From NCBI RefSeq assembly GCF_900114715.1, contig NZ_FOTY01000014.1, positions 1 to 64,000 of the forward strand: a DNA stretch of 64,000 nt, read 5' to 3'. A model generated the notes under the pieces. It searched no databases and was not told the DNA's origin. It was given only the letters and a program-made list of their open reading frames with translations. The stretch comes from Salibacterium qingdaonense. GTDB lineage: Bacteria; Bacillota; Bacilli; Bacillales; Marinococcaceae. Each line of letters begins with the position of its first letter. The stretch's first letter is position 1. The position numbers were made by a program, and so were the translations under genes. Positions 63,202 to 64,000 of the stretch are shown one piece after another.

Positions 63202-63433
63202 ATCGTTCGTGCAGGCATACAGATATATATATATGCACATAACCGCAATAAACTTAACATGTTCTTAATATTTGCATATATATCGTACTTATTCGTTATA
63301 TCTTGCAAATGAGTCGATTCCTTTCTCTTAATTTTTACATTTTCGGAAGATATACGACAAAAATTATGGGTAAAAACCTCCGACACCACATCAGAACAAA
63401 TTTATATAATGGTAGAGAAAGGAGGGATGGAAT
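63202..63433. other. AT-rich gap between opuD promoter and cotZ
   Basis: The stretch contains ATATATATATATGCACAT-like low-complexity sequence and no gene. A sporulation promoter for cotZ is expected here, but I could not place one with confidence. Confidence 0.35.
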
Positions 63434-63937
63434 ATGGGAAACCGTAGACGAAGAGAGGTAGAGATAGAGGATACCACATGCATGGAAACCAGGCATTCCA
63501 AAGACCTTTGTGTATGCGATACTCTCCTTCATATCAAAAAAGCTCAGGATGAAGCGGAGGAGAGAAACAATCCTAACTGCCGCAACGGCTGTTACAATGA
63601 TTTGTTAAGCGGCAATAACAATAACAATGGAAGAGATACAATCCCTTTTCTACTTCAGGGAAAGGACGGCAGCTATTTTCACGCGGCCGGTTCGATCGGC
63701 AGAAGAGACTGCTTTCAGACTGTTTTCTTCCGCGTCGAGAAAGTATCGAAGGAAGACTGCTGCGCGGTATTATCGCTGCTGCGTCCGGATTGTCCACTCG
63801 ATTTCAATAAATGCTGCATCGATCCAAGTTCGCTCTGCCACGTAGATGAACTATCCCGCACGAGAGAGTGTATCCACGTCGACTTAAACTGTTTCTGCAC
63901 GGTACAGTGTCTTGACCCGGAACTGGTCGAGGAATAA
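63434..63937 (+). CDS. cotZ: Spore coat protein CotY/CotZ family
   Basis: A cysteine-rich coat protein of 167 residues with 16 cysteines, several in pairs (for example KEDCCAVL, NKCCIDP and NCFCTVQC). It belongs to the CotY/CotZ/ExsY family that crosslinks into the outer coat or crust of the spore. Choosing between CotY and CotZ is not certain. AGGAGGG lies 7 nt before the ATG. It shows that the organism forms spores. Confidence 0.88.
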   Translation: MGNRRRREVEIEDTTCMETRHSKDLCVCDTLLHIKKAQDEAEERNNPNCRNGCYNDLLSGNNNNNGRDTIPFLLQGKDGSYFHAAGSIGRRDCFQTVFFRVEKVSKEDCCAVLSLLRPDCPLDFNKCCIDPSSLCHVDELSRTRECIHVDLNCFCTVQCLDPELVEE

Positions 63938-63939
63938 AA

Positions 63940-63975
63940 AATACCGAAGGAGCGATACGTCGTTCCTTCGGTATT
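63940..63975 (+). terminator. cotZ terminator
   Basis: AATACCGAAGGA pairs with TCCTTCGGTATT and is followed by a short T-rich run, 3 nt past the stop codon. Confidence 0.85.
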
Positions 63976-64000
63976 ATCATACAATGGTTCTCCTTAGAAA

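Overview
The window looks like chromosome from a spore-forming, probably salt- and alkali-tolerant member of the Bacillaceae. Signs of this are Shine-Dalgarno sites of the AGGAGG type, frequent TTG and GTG starts, a CotY/CotZ-type spore coat gene, T-box and S-box leaders, sodium-type MotPS stators next to ccpA, a BCCT osmolyte transporter and generally acidic proteins. From about 1.2 kb to 58.4 kb the gene order broadly follows the acsA-ccpA-murC-leuS-metK-pckA-ytkD segment of Bacillus subtilis, so most calls are ordinary core genes.

Layout. Positions 1-345 are the end of an IS21-type element that runs off the window. Positions 352-922 are an array of short palindromes. From 1.2 to 5.8 kb lie acsA and the divergent acuABC set that controls it by acetylation and deacetylation. 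From 5.9 to 9.8 kb come motS, motP, ccpA and aroA. From 10 to 22.3 kb come a long FtsA-fold protein of unknown role, then a long leftward block: a PTS EIIC-like protein, ytpQ, ytpR, sftA, a 62-residue gene, nicotinate phosphoribosyltransferase, an unnamed gene, murC, ytxG and ytxH. From 22.4 to 31.5 kb are ytoQ, a DUF84 gene, ytoP, ytzB, the fructose operon fruR-fruK-fruA, ytnP, trmB and ytmP. From 31.8 to 42.6 kb are purU, a NERD-like gene, the LrgA/LrgB pair, thpR, a cysteine synthase, ytzE, a pseudouridine synthase, an FtsW-type SEDS protein with a MurJ-type flippase, a YjbQ-family gene and a flavoprotein. From 42.6 to 54.1 kb are leuS with its T-box, ytqAB, two carbonic anhydrases (beta and gamma), ytpAB, metK with its SAM riboswitch, a DCC-family thiol protein and pckA. 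From 54.4 to 55.05 kb is a second, inverted copy of the palindrome array. From 55.3 kb to the end are an ABC transporter (ytlACD type), ytkD, a YwpF-like gene, a 54-residue gene, a PatB-type C-S lyase, a hemerythrin, the BCCT transporter and cotZ.

Themes. Acetate and gluconeogenic metabolism (acsA, acuABC, pckA) and its global regulator CcpA lie at the two ends of the conserved block. Envelope genes (murC, the SEDS/flippase pair, sftA, the FtsA-like protein) and translation genes (leuS, trmB, ytpR, pseudouridine synthase) fill the middle.

The least explained structure is the pair of palindrome arrays at 352-922 and 54421-55043. Each consists of triplets of about 37-nt palindromes spaced exactly 53 nt apart. 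In the intact array the triplets repeat every 240 nt. The two arrays lie in opposite orientation on either side of the 53-kb core block and share the same inner boundary sequence. I recognise no named family for them. No tRNA, rRNA or CRISPR array was found.
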